A DNA stretch of 53,176 nucleotides, from positions 1 to 53,176 of the forward strand of contig JAGVUR010000042.1 of NCBI GenBank assembly GCA_019136135.1, given 5' to 3'. Source of the stretch: Verrucomicrobiota bacterium (lineage in GTDB: Bacteria; Verrucomicrobiota; Lentisphaeria; Oligosphaerales; Oligosphaeraceae). The notes beneath the pieces were generated by a model, which was given only the letters and a program-made list of their open reading frames with translations, made no database searches and was not told the DNA's origin. Below are positions 26,252 through 34,096 of the stretch, piece by piece. Numbering within the stretch: position 1 is the first letter of the stretch; every line of letters begins with the position of its first letter. The position numbers and the translations under genes are program-made.

Positions 26252-27097
26252 ATGATAATGGGTTCCCGGAAGATATTCGATATACATACCCATGTTTGGC
26301 CTGACAAGATTGCGTCTGACGTCTTGAAGCATCTCCAGGCAAAGTCCTGCAATTTGCCGGTCTATTCAGACGGGACGGCAGGATGCCTGCGCAGGCTGGC
26401 GTTGAAGGCAGGGTACAGCGGCTGGATGAACTGTCCCGTGGTGACACGTCCCGACCAGGCGCATTCGCTGAACAAAAAGGCGGCGCTGGTCAACACATGG
26501 CCGAGCTTGTCGATGGGGGGGATTCATCCCGAGGATCCTGATCTTGTCGGCGAGTTGCAGCACATCATGGATTTGGGGTTGCATGGGATCAAGATGCATC
26601 CTGAGTACCAGGAGTTCAATCCGCTGGAGGCACGCGTCGAACCGATTTGGTCCTTTTGCGAATCCAATGATTTTCCTGTGATCATCCACGCCGGCAACGA
26701 TGTCGGGTTCCAGCCTCCCTTCCATTCCCGTCCCCGTGATTTTGCGGAATTGATTCGTCGGCATCCTGGTTTGACTTTGATTTGCGCCCATTGCGGGGGC
26801 TGGCTTGTCTGGGATGAGGTCGAACGTGACCTTTCTGGTCATCCCGTGTACTTCGACACGTCCTTTTCGGCGATGTATATGCGTGACGATCCCGGGCGGT
26901 TCGCAAGGATTATTCGCAACCACGGGATCGATCGAGTGATCTATGGAACCGATTCGCCGTGGCAATCGCTGGAAAGCGGAATCGCGGATATCGAAGCGTT
27001 ACCCTTCGACGAGGCAGACAAGGACAAGATCTTTTGGGGCAATGCAAACAAAATCTTCGGGCTGGAAGAACTGATAACCCTGAAAAAAAGCAGTTGA
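26252..27097 (+). CDS. amidohydrolase family protein
   Basis: A 281-residue TIM-barrel metal-dependent hydrolase (amidohydrolase-2, PF04909 type). Metal ligands visible: IFDIHTHVWP (HxH) at the start, KMHPEYQ, VIIHAGND, LICAHCGGW and YGTDSPW with the late Asp. Such enzymes act as decarboxylases, lactonases or deacetylases; the substrate cannot be told. The ATG at 26252 follows ATAGGA; one at 26258 is also possible. It is transcribed divergently from the FAD oxidoreductase and convergently with the RF-1-domain gene. Confidence 0.88.
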   Translation: MIMGSRKIFDIHTHVWPDKIASDVLKHLQAKSCNLPVYSDGTAGCLRRLALKAGYSGWMNCPVVTRPDQAHSLNKKAALVNTWPSLSMGGIHPEDPDLVGELQHIMDLGLHGIKMHPEYQEFNPLEARVEPIWSFCESNDFPVIIHAGNDVGFQPPFHSRPRDFAELIRRHPGLTLICAHCGGWLVWDEVERDLSGHPVYFDTSFSAMYMRDDPGRFARIIRNHGIDRVIYGTDSPWQSLESGIADIEALPFDEADKDKIFWGNANKIFGLEELITLKKSS

Positions 27098-27110
27098 CGC
27101 ATGACGGCAA
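27098..27110. other. start of a 417-bp convergent spacer
   Basis: The spacer 27098-27514 contains, in order, the end of the shared 16-mer, copy A of the 190-bp element, a GC hairpin and array 2. No gene is seen in it. Confidence 0.5.
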
Positions 27111-27300
27111 TTTTTATTCCGTACTCAAATAGGTATGGGAAAATGGCTTGCTAATCGATTGAAATCATCAGGAATCATCCGGATTACCTAATGGGTTGTC
27201 AGTCTGGATGATTGACGATGTTTGTCAATGATTGTGCATGATTCTTGCTTGAATTTTTCCAAAAAAACGCGATTTTTTAGTGGTGCAAATAAGGCTTTAG
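27111..27300. repeat. 190-bp dispersed intergenic element, copy A
   Basis: Aligns over its full length with 52763-52953 at roughly 85% identity by eye, with a single one-base gap. A 30-bp core around 27223-27252 (GTCAATGATTGTGCATGATT...) is identical. ATTGAC/GTCAAT (stem with a 7-base loop) is kept in both copies although the loop sequence differs, and an A-run/T-run palindrome precedes the shared end GCAAATAAGGCTTTAG. Both copies lie 3' of a plus-strand gene. Possibly a structured RNA or a small non-autonomous element. Confidence 0.85.
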
Positions 27301-27310
27301 CCCACCCAAC

Positions 27311-27331
27311 CGTAAGGGGGCCTCCGCCCCT
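27311..27331. other. GC hairpin after element copy A
   Basis: GTAAGGGGGCCTCCGCCCCTA folds into a short G/C stem. It is absent after copy B, so it is not part of the shared element. It could terminate transcription in either direction. Confidence 0.4.
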
Positions 27332-27393
27332 AAATGTAGTGCGTGCGAGGAAGTTGAAGAAGTTGCGATGGCGGTGGAGAGGTTTTTGTGGAG

Positions 27394-27500
27394 ATCGGAC
27401 GTGTCGGACGGGGTCGGACGTGTCGGACGGGGTCGGGCGTGGTCGGACGGGGTCGGACGGGGTCGGACGGGGTCGGACGGGGTCGGACGGGGTCGGACGA
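27394..27500. repeat. 10-bp G-rich tandem array 2, about 11 units
   Basis: The same GGGGTCGGAC unit as array 1, here about 11 units with one 9-bp unit and one TCGGGC variant near its left end and perfect units on its right. It again lies between convergent genes (stops at 27097 and 27515), and again runs into GCCCAGTTTTTT at its right end. Confidence 0.95.
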
Positions 27501-27514
27501 ATTTGCCCAGTTTT

Positions 27515-28015
27515 TTATTTTTGCACGAGGGGTTGGAGGTTTCGTGCCGTTCTCTGGGCATTGACGAATTGCCAGAGCTTTGGGGATTTGGCTAGGTTCT
27601 TGACGAGTTGGGAGGTCGTTGTGCCAAGAAGTTTGGCGGCGGCGGCAACGCCGTAGTCCTCGCTGTGCAGCGCGTCGAGGGCGACTGCCGCCCAAAGGAC
27701 GAAATTCTCGGATTTGACGCTGGGGACGGGCATTGTCCAGGTGGTCGGAGGCTGCCTAAGCTCAAGTGCAATCTGGAGCCTAAGCTTTTGAAGGGCGCGA
27801 TGCCTGTTGATGTGCTGGGAACGCTGTTCGTCGTCGAAGGCTACGATATTCGTCTTGATGTGGGTGATTCTGACCGCAGACTCGGTTTTATTGCGCTTTT
27901 GCCCGCCAGGTCCCGTACCCCTCATCGTGTCGCATCGGCACTCCGCCAGGAGCTTTGCCTCGTCCAATTGCAGAAGGCGATCCCGTTCCCCGGTTAATTC
28001 CTCGTTAATCGTCAT
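27515..28015 (-). CDS. RF-1 domain (GGQ) release-factor-like protein
   Basis: A 166-residue cytoplasmic protein with a class-I release-factor catalytic domain: [20 protein letters not shown] near residues 27-46 contains the GGQ tripeptide that triggers peptidyl-tRNA hydrolysis, followed by [10 protein letters not shown]. It lacks the stop-codon-reading domain of RF1/RF2, so it resembles the short rescue-type or RF-H-like proteins. The remaining ~70 residues are helical and include a C-terminal segment that does not look like the basic ArfB tail. It begins two bases after the metH stop codon and is thus in its operon. Role in stalled-ribosome release is an inference. Confidence 0.82.
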   Translation of the reverse strand: MTINEELTGERDRLLQLDEAKLLAECRCDTMRGTGPGGQKRNKTESAVRITHIKTNIVAFDDEQRSQHINRHRALQKLRLQIALELRQPPTTWTMPVPSVKSENFVLWAAVALDALHSEDYGVAAAAKLLGTTTSQLVKNLAKSPKLWQFVNAQRTARNLQPLVQK

Positions 28016-28017
28016 GT

Positions 28018-30435
28018 TCAGTCCTTTTGAAGGATTGATTGCGCGAGCCTGACCGTACCCATGGCGTCGCTGGCGTAATGAGCCCCGATCGTGTTGGCGT
28101 ATTCCTCGTTGAGGACTGCTCCTCCGACGATGAACTCGAGCTTGTCAAGGCCTCTGCTTCGTGCGTGCTCGATGACGGTTTTCATTTCCGTCATCGTCGT
28201 CGTCATCAGCGCGGAGAGGCAAACGATCTTGACCTTGTGTTCGACTGCGGCGTCGATGATCACGTCTTCGGGGACGTCGCGTCCCAGGTCGATTACGTTG
28301 AAGTTGTAGTTTCTGAGCATAAGGGCGACGATGTTCTTGCCGATGTCGTGCATGTCACCCTTGACTGTCGCAATGACGATGTTTTCCTTTGGCTTGCCGT
28401 CGTCGCTATCTACGCTAAGCAGCGGTTCCAGGGTTGCCATTGCGTTCCGCATTGTTTTTGCCGAAGCCAGCAGCTGCGGGAGGAAATACTCCTTGCGTTC
28501 GAATTTGTCACCTACCGCTGTGATCGCAGGAATCAGGATATCGTCAACCAGCGATTTTGGATCCTGTTTTTGTTCCAGGCATTCCTTGAGGGCGATTTCC
28601 GCATGGTTGTCGTCTCCCTCCAGGACTGCTTGCCTGAGCTTATCGGTAGGCGTTGAGTCCTTTGTTTCTGTTTTCGCGGCGGGTTGCTGCGCTGCTGTTT
28701 GTGCGTATTTTGCAATGTATGCCCTTGCGTTGCCATCCCTATTGACGAGGACATCCGTTGCGTGTGCAGTTTCTGTGATGTCTTGGAGCATTGGGTTTGC
28801 GATTGCGAGGTTGAGTCCCTTTGCGATTGCCATGGCGAGGAATGCCCTGTTGATCAGGTCACGTCTTGGCAATCCGAAGGAGACGTTTGAGAGTCCGCAG
28901 ACGGTATTGAGCTTTTGCGAAGCGGCCCATTCGATCAGATTGAGAGTGTCGATCGCGGCGTTCGGGTTTGCCGAAACGGTCATCACCAGTCCATCGATGA
29001 CGAAGTCTCGCTTTTCGTAGCCGATCTTTTCCGCAGTAGCCATGATGTCTTCTGCGACCTGTATCCGCTCTTTGGTTGTCTCCGGTATTCCGTTATCGTC
29101 CAGCGGGAGGACAACAATCATCGCCCCGTACTTGGCGGCAATCGGCAGAACCTTGTTGATTCTGTCACTTTCGGCGGAGATCGAGTTGAAGAGCGCTCTT
29201 CCCGGGTAGATTCTCAGCGCTGCTTCCGCGACTTCCGGCTTTGTCGTGTCGATGCATAGCGGGGCGTCTGTTTCGTTGACGAGCAGTTGGATTGCCTCGA
29301 CCATCATTCCTGCCTCGTCGATTCCCGGCATTCCCATATTGACATCAAGGATATTTGCTCCTGCCTCGGTTTGTTGCCTTGCAAAGTCGCGTACCAGATT
29401 GAGCTTGCCTTCCTTGAGTTCTTGCTGGAGTGCTTTCTTTCCGGTGGGGTTGATTCTTTCGCCTATGATTTCGAATGGATTGTCCGGATTGATTTCGATG
29501 GATTTTCTAGCCGAGCTGATGCATGAGGAATTGTTTTCTGGCGGTGTTGGTTTGGTGTCCTTGAGGAGCTGCGTTGTCTTGGCAATATGTTCCGGCGTCG
29601 TTCCGCAGCATCCTCCGATGATCGAGGCTCCAGCCTGGACGATCAGGCTCACCTGCTGCGCGAAGTCGTCGGCTCCCATGTCGAAAATAGTTTTCGTCCC
29701 ATCGAACCTTGGCATTCCCGCATTTGGTTTTGCGACGAGCGGGACTCTTGCGAAAGGCGCCATTTCCGCGATGACTTTCGCCATTTGGCTTGGTCCTGTC
29801 GAGCAGTTGCATCCGACTGCTGTTGCACCAAGCGCCTGGAGGGTAACGATCGCCGCTGCCGGAGTGTTGCCTGTCAGTGTACGCCCGTCCTGGTCGAACG
29901 TCATCGTGACGATCACTGGAATGTCGGGATCGAGTTCCCTAATTGCTATCAGCGCGGCTCGTGCCTCTTGGATGTCCATCATCGTTTCGATGGCGAATCC
30001 GTCCACGCCACCGTCCAGAAGTGCTTGCGCTTGTTCCTTGTAGGCATCGACGGCGGCTTCAAATGGGATCGGGTCGTCGCCGAAAGGTTGCACGAAGTGT
30101 CCTGTTGGTGCGATGTCGCCGAATACCTTGGCGCTGACGAGTGTGCTTTTAGAGATTTCGGCTAGTTTTCTGTTGATTTCGGCAGTTTTGTCCTGCAGTC
30201 CGAAGTTTTTGAGCTTGAATCGATTGGCTCCAAAGGTCGGAGCATAGACGATATTGCTTCCTGCTTTTTCGTAGTTTTTCTGGACTTTTTGGATTGCGTA
30301 TGGGTTTTCGATGCACCATTGTTCTGGACAGACATTATGCGGCATTCCGAGCTTGGCGAGTTCGGTGCCTGTTGCTCCATCCAGGAAAAGGATATGATTG
30401 TCGTTGTTGAAAGCTAGGAATTCCTTGGTGGTCAT
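28018..30435 (-). CDS. metH: B12-dependent methionine synthase without reactivation domain
   Basis: Transfers a methyl group from methyltetrahydrofolate to homocysteine through cobalamin. Order of domains in 805 residues: homocysteine-binding ([13 protein letters not shown], zinc site [10 protein letters not shown] near 275), pterin-binding ([14 protein letters not shown] near 325, then INSIS), cap and B12-binding (GDMHDIGKN with the cobalt-ligand His near 697). The ~330-residue AdoMet activation domain of E. coli MetH is absent and the gene ends normally after the B12 domain. Such short forms exist in other phyla, where a separate activase is used. No activase is nearby. It starts 27 bp after the NYN gene. 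Confidence 0.9.
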   Translation of the reverse strand: MTTKEFLAFNNDNHILFLDGATGTELAKLGMPHNVCPEQWCIENPYAIQKVQKNYEKAGSNIVYAPTFGANRFKLKNFGLQDKTAEINRKLAEISKSTLVSAKVFGDIAPTGHFVQPFGDDPIPFEAAVDAYKEQAQALLDGGVDGFAIETMMDIQEARAALIAIRELDPDIPVIVTMTFDQDGRTLTGNTPAAAIVTLQALGATAVGCNCSTGPSQMAKVIAEMAPFARVPLVAKPNAGMPRFDGTKTIFDMGADDFAQQVSLIVQAGASIIGGCCGTTPEHIAKTTQLLKDTKPTPPENNSSCISSARKSIEINPDNPFEIIGERINPTGKKALQQELKEGKLNLVRDFARQQTEAGANILDVNMGMPGIDEAGMMVEAIQLLVNETDAPLCIDTTKPEVAEAALRIYPGRALFNSISAESDRINKVLPIAAKYGAMIVVLPLDDNGIPETTKERIQVAEDIMATAEKIGYEKRDFVIDGLVMTVSANPNAAIDTLNLIEWAASQKLNTVCGLSNVSFGLPRRDLINRAFLAMAIAKGLNLAIANPMLQDITETAHATDVLVNRDGNARAYIAKYAQTAAQQPAAKTETKDSTPTDKLRQAVLEGDDNHAEIALKECLEQKQDPKSLVDDILIPAITAVGDKFERKEYFLPQLLASAKTMRNAMATLEPLLSVDSDDGKPKENIVIATVKGDMHDIGKNIVALMLRNYNFNVIDLGRDVPEDVIIDAAVEHKVKIVCLSALMTTTMTEMKTVIEHARSRGLDKLEFIVGGAVLNEEYANTIGAHYASDAMGTVRLAQSILQKD

Positions 30436-30462
30436 GATGGTGTTTTGATCTCTGCTTTTGGG

Positions 30463-32253
30463 TTAATGTAGCAGGAGTTGCGTGAACGCTTCCGTCAGTA
30501 CGAATGCGCTGGCCGTGTCCTCGGCGCTGTTTCTGATGCCGTAGTCGTTTGTGACGAGCCAGGCGTTGATTCCCTCCTTGGCGAGCTCTTCGGTTTTATC
30601 GAGTATGACCAGGTCGGCATTGTGTTCTTCCTGGACTTTTCGAGCGTAGATAACGGTGCAATTTCCCTCTGTGATGATGTCGTTGAGCGGCTTTGATCCG
30701 TCGAAGACCAGCGTGATTCCCATGAACCAGTTTGCCTTTAGCTTGGTTTTGTCAATCAGTTCCTTCGATGCAATGCTGAAGGCGTTGCTGGGGCTGCTTC
30801 GGCTGATGATGTTTTGCCAATATGAGTTTTTCTGCAGGATGACGTTGCATGCGTCGACGACGAGGTGGATCTTGTGGAAATCGGCGAAATGTTGGAACAG
30901 GTTGAAAACGAGCGGCTTTTGCTTGACGACGATTGTATCTGAATCTGAGTCGGGTTGTGGCGTGTAGGCGCTCTTGAGTTGCGCGATATCCAGGTGAAGC
31001 GCATGACGCTTGGAGATCGTTTCCTGCAGGAAGTCGCGTTCTTCATTGAGGATGATTCCTTGATCGGCGTTGTGTTCGACGAGCTTTGCCAGGACTTCCA
31101 ATTGCTCTTTCAGGTTGTCGTCCTTGACGTTCACATTGAGGATTGCGGCGTGGAGTTGCCTTGCCGTATCTGACGCCAATGGCTGGTCGTCGAGTTCGGT
31201 CACCGTGCTGATCTCGTTGATTTGCGCTTCGATCTGCAGTTTGACATTGAGTATTTCGGGATGCAGGACAATTGAATCTGCGACGGCTTGATCGATGTTT
31301 TCTAGCGCCTGGTTGAGTCGAGTCAGCTGTTCTCGGTATTGTGATTTGAGTCCGTGCTTCAGGTCAAGGGTCTTTTGTTCTTCCAGGATCAGTTGGCTTG
31401 CTGTGATCAGCGCATCGGCATTTCCCTTGAACCGTTCTGAATTGGTTGCCAGCTTCAGGGTATTTCCGGTATCGAAGTGTTGATTGAAGAACCGATCCAG
31501 ATGGTGTTTGAGTTCCAGGTCTTTTTGGTTGAGTTTCGCCTGGATATCAATATCTGAGTTTGCGATGGTTTCCTTGAGCAGCGCGATTGTTTTCTTGAGT
31601 TCCTCTTGTTTTTTGTCCGCCAGTTCGATTTCCACTTGGAATTTTGCTTTCAGCTCTCTTTTTTCTTTTCTTTCCCGTTCGAGTCTTTCGTTGAGTCTTG
31701 CGTTTATTCCTGGTTCGGGCTTGCTTGCGGTCGTTTTTTGAATTGTCTGCGTTGTGGTTGCCTGTCCGAACAGGGGTGGAATGGCAAGGAAGATCGGTTT
31801 CAGGTCGATCTTATCTCGTTCTTTGTCCAGTGAGTTTGTCCAGATTGTCTTGCACCTGATCAGTCTTTTTGCTCTTGCGTTGAGGTTTTCCTTGCTGCTT
31901 AGCAGGAAGGCGAGGGCGAGGAGTTGAGGCGATTCCGCTTGCCTTAAGACGGTGCGCCAATGCTTGTCAAGCCACTTTTGGTCGAGTATTTCCAGGAAAG
32001 CCTTGGTCGAGCTGGTCTCGAAGGCGAATTTATCCTTGATGAAATCAATGAAGAAGTCAAATACCGGATAGGAACTGTAACTTCTCAAGAAGTGAACTTT
32101 TCTCAGGTTTGTGGGTTTGAGTGTGTATCCATTTCCTTCGAATGCACTTTTCAAGGTTCTATTACTGTGTACGAAATCGAGAAGATCCTTGTCTAGGGTT
32201 TTGTTAAGGATCCACGCGACAAATTCGTTGCAACAGTAGGAATTTTTTCTCAT
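30463..32253 (-). CDS. coiled-coil protein with C-terminal NYN (YacP-like) RNase domain
   Basis: A 596-residue soluble protein. Residues 1-160 are helical and unassigned. Residues ~190-440 are a long coiled coil (ERLERERKEKRELKAKFQ and similar heptads). The last ~135 residues look like a NYN/PIN-fold RNase domain of the YacP type: IHLVVDACNVI near 464, FMGITLVFDGSKP near 515, HNADLVILDKTEELAKEG near 545 and AWLVTNDYGIRN near 565, giving the acidic residues expected for metal binding. This architecture (coiled coil plus NYN) I do not recognise from a named family. Downstream is metH, 27 bp away. May be an RNA-decay or defence effector. Confidence 0.7.
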   Translation of the reverse strand: MRKNSYCCNEFVAWILNKTLDKDLLDFVHSNRTLKSAFEGNGYTLKPTNLRKVHFLRSYSSYPVFDFFIDFIKDKFAFETSSTKAFLEILDQKWLDKHWRTVLRQAESPQLLALAFLLSSKENLNARAKRLIRCKTIWTNSLDKERDKIDLKPIFLAIPPLFGQATTTQTIQKTTASKPEPGINARLNERLERERKEKRELKAKFQVEIELADKKQEELKKTIALLKETIANSDIDIQAKLNQKDLELKHHLDRFFNQHFDTGNTLKLATNSERFKGNADALITASQLILEEQKTLDLKHGLKSQYREQLTRLNQALENIDQAVADSIVLHPEILNVKLQIEAQINEISTVTELDDQPLASDTARQLHAAILNVNVKDDNLKEQLEVLAKLVEHNADQGIILNEERDFLQETISKRHALHLDIAQLKSAYTPQPDSDSDTIVVKQKPLVFNLFQHFADFHKIHLVVDACNVILQKNSYWQNIISRSSPSNAFSIASKELIDKTKLKANWFMGITLVFDGSKPLNDIITEGNCTVIYARKVQEEHNADLVILDKTEELAKEGINAWLVTNDYGIRNSAEDTASAFVLTEAFTQLLLH

Positions 32254-32263
32254 GGCCGGTTAA

Positions 32264-32336
32264 GAACCGTTCAAAAAGGTCGTAAATATCGCGCTCCCCT
32301 GACTGTTCCGTTTTGAGTTGTTCAATCAGGGGAGCG
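32264..32336. repeat. inverted repeat related to the 155-bp element
   Basis: CGCTCCCCTGA (32292-32302) and TCAGGGGAGCG (32326-32336) are perfect 11-bp arms. The outer GAACCGTTCAAAAA (32264-32277) is the complement of the TTTTTGAACG-type end of the 17247-17401 element, and the loop shares an ACTCAAAAC stretch with it on the other strand. Lies between two minus-strand genes and may also act as their terminator. Confidence 0.65.
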
Positions 32337-32365
32337 GACTGGGGAGAACTGATATCTGGTTTGGC

Positions 32366-32671
32366 TCAGCCGTAGAGTTGCTTGAGCGTATCGTCGTCAA
32401 GTGCGCGGCGTCTGCGCTTGGGAGGTGCGCCCGCCTTGCCCTTGACATTGCCTGACATCGCGGGACCGGAAGGACCACCGGACATCGCGGGACCCGAGGG
32501 GCCGCCTGACATCGCAGGACCGGAGGGACCGCCGGACATTGCGGGACCGGAAGGACCGCCTGCTACCGGACCGGCAGGGGCGGCAACACGACGACGTCTG
32601 GATGGCTTCGCGTCGGGGGCGCCAAACAGCATATTAATATCATCGGGTTCTTGTGTTTTTTTTCTTGCCAT
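32366..32671 (-). CDS. small collagen-like Gly/Pro/Ser repeat protein between Arg clusters
   Basis: A 101-residue protein of unknown function. The start at 32671 follows AAGGACT. Sequence in order: acidic N-terminus (TQEPDDINMLFGAPD), a first RRRR at about 25-28, four copies of GGPSGPAMS at residues 38-73, a second RRRR near 86-89, and the tail LDDDTLKQLYG. The nine-residue units differ at synonymous sites, so the protein sequence is what is maintained. The opposite strand is also open across the repeats, but lacks a credible start. Possibly nucleic-acid- or surface-binding, with the repeats acting as a flexible linker. Confidence 0.6.
   Translation of the reverse strand: MARKKTQEPDDINMLFGAPDAKPSRRRRVAAPAGPVAGGPSGPAMSGGPSGPAMSGGPSGPAMSGGPSGPAMSGNVKGKAGAPPKRRRRALDDDTLKQLYG
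32453..32560 (-). repeat. four 27-bp in-frame repeats
   Basis: Each unit encodes GGPSGPAMS. Differences between copies are mostly third-codon-position changes. Confidence 0.9.
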
Positions 32672-32725
32672 GATTGAGTCCTTGCTTTTGTTTGTGCTAT
32701 ACGATGACGCACTCGTTGCGTTCAT

Positions 32726-34090
32726 TCATAAAAACGAAATATTGCGAAAGGCGTTATTTGCATAATATCCACCATTTTTGTGAACATTCCAGACAAAGTG
32801 GAAATATTGATGGTATTTTGGGGCGATTTTGTCCATGGAGAACCTGTTTACGGCTGATTGCCGGATGTAATGCCTGTCAAGTTCTTTGGCTTTCTTGATG
32901 GCGGCGACGAACTCGGCCTGGGTTCTGCACCGGAAGCCGGTCTTGCCATGGATGACGGTTTCCGCGAACGCTCCCCAGTCCGTGGTGATGATCGGAGTCC
33001 CTGATAGTTGCGCCTCGATGGCGACATATCCGAAGGGTTCGACGTAGAGCGTCGGCATCATCACGGCGTATGCATTTGCGAGCAGCTTCGCCTTTTCCTC
33101 GCCGTAGTATCCCGAGAAGACTTCCTTGAGTTCGCGTCCTGCCGCCTTTGCGGCGTCCCTTGCGATTTGTATGCCCTTGTCAGGAGCGTTTCGCCCCAGG
33201 TAGAGCAGGTAGTCCTTGGGGTTTTCCGAAGTGATGAAGTTGTTTTCGTCGAGGAAGTGGGGGATGACGATATCGAAGAATTTGGTTTGGTATGCCAGTT
33301 CCGGTTGTTTTGCGTAGATCGTATGTTGATGTGCGTAGGACGGGAACACCTTGTACGTTGCCCAGCCGTGGTCGTATCCGAGCATGGGTTCGATGACCGG
33401 GAGCTGCATCGTATCGACTTCTGCATGGGCGGCTCCGTAGAGTGCTAGGATCAGTTCCGGCGACTCGTCGTCCAGGATCGCGTGTTTTGCCAATGCTTTT
33501 CCCAGGCGTTTTGTGTAGGTGTTGTGCCAGGCGTTTTGGTACGCCCAGTTTCCGGTTGGCTTTCCGATTGATTCGAAGGCGCCTCCGTTGGGTATGATTG
33601 AGTCGGCGCAACCGTAGTAGATGAAGGGGATGTTGAGTTTTGAGAGCATCAGGCAGATGTTTTGGCAATTGAGGACCTGCGCATCTCCCGGGAATTGGTT
33701 GACGTCAAGCGGTTTGTTAGGATGTCCGAAGACGTGTATGAGGAATTGGTCTTGGATCTGGTTCTTGATCTTGGCGATTTGCTGACCATGGCAGAATTTT
33801 TGAAGTTCTTCGCAGACATCCCAGTCATGTGGGAACGTCCTGCATTGCCATGGCCTTGCAGGATAGATCATGCATTTGTTGTCGTCATTGAGGAAGATGC
33901 AAGCTCCATCCTTGTTGTCAGCGAAGATCAGCGATTGCCTGTCGTCGGAGAGCCTCGTATATTCCTGGATAAATTGGTCGAGCGTGATATTGAGCAGCTT
34001 TGCGGCATCGGCCATTTCCTGTTCTGTAGCCCTGACGATGCCTTCCCATTTGCAGCAGTTCCCACACGCTTGGCAGGTGAAGTTTTTCAT
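32726..34090 (-). CDS. YkgJ-type cysteine cluster fused to GT1-type glycosyltransferase
   Basis: A 454-residue protein with two unrelated parts. The first ~105 residues carry the YkgJ (zinc/iron chelating) pattern: FTCQACGNCC, then ACIFL, KCMIYPARPWQCRTFP and FCHG. From ~140 on, a GT-B-like chain: PFIYYGCADSI, LLYLGRNAPDKGIQIA near residue 300, and the C-terminal donor-site block MMPTLYVEPFGYVAIEAQLSGTPIITTDWGAFAE near 345-380, with the EPFG(x)VAIEA acidic motif of family GT4/GT1. The GT-B N-terminal half is shorter than usual. It lies 6 bp after the ceramidase-like gene and ends a long operon. I have not met this fusion before. Confidence 0.75.
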   Translation of the reverse strand: MKNFTCQACGNCCKWEGIVRATEQEMADAAKLLNITLDQFIQEYTRLSDDRQSLIFADNKDGACIFLNDDNKCMIYPARPWQCRTFPHDWDVCEELQKFCHGQQIAKIKNQIQDQFLIHVFGHPNKPLDVNQFPGDAQVLNCQNICLMLSKLNIPFIYYGCADSIIPNGGAFESIGKPTGNWAYQNAWHNTYTKRLGKALAKHAILDDESPELILALYGAAHAEVDTMQLPVIEPMLGYDHGWATYKVFPSYAHQHTIYAKQPELAYQTKFFDIVIPHFLDENNFITSENPKDYLLYLGRNAPDKGIQIARDAAKAAGRELKEVFSGYYGEEKAKLLANAYAVMMPTLYVEPFGYVAIEAQLSGTPIITTDWGAFAETVIHGKTGFRCRTQAEFVAAIKKAKELDRHYIRQSAVNRFSMDKIAPKYHQYFHFVWNVHKNGGYYANNAFRNISFL

Positions 34091-34096
34091 GGTTGG

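Noticed and set aside
27222..27695. Frames through array 2
   Set aside because: Same arithmetic effect; they overlap a well-supported release-factor-like gene.
32382..32765. plus-strand Gly/Pro repeat frame
   Set aside because: Overlaps the minus-strand repeat gene, which has a ribosome site and a charged, non-repetitive N- and C-terminus; plus-strand frame lacks these.
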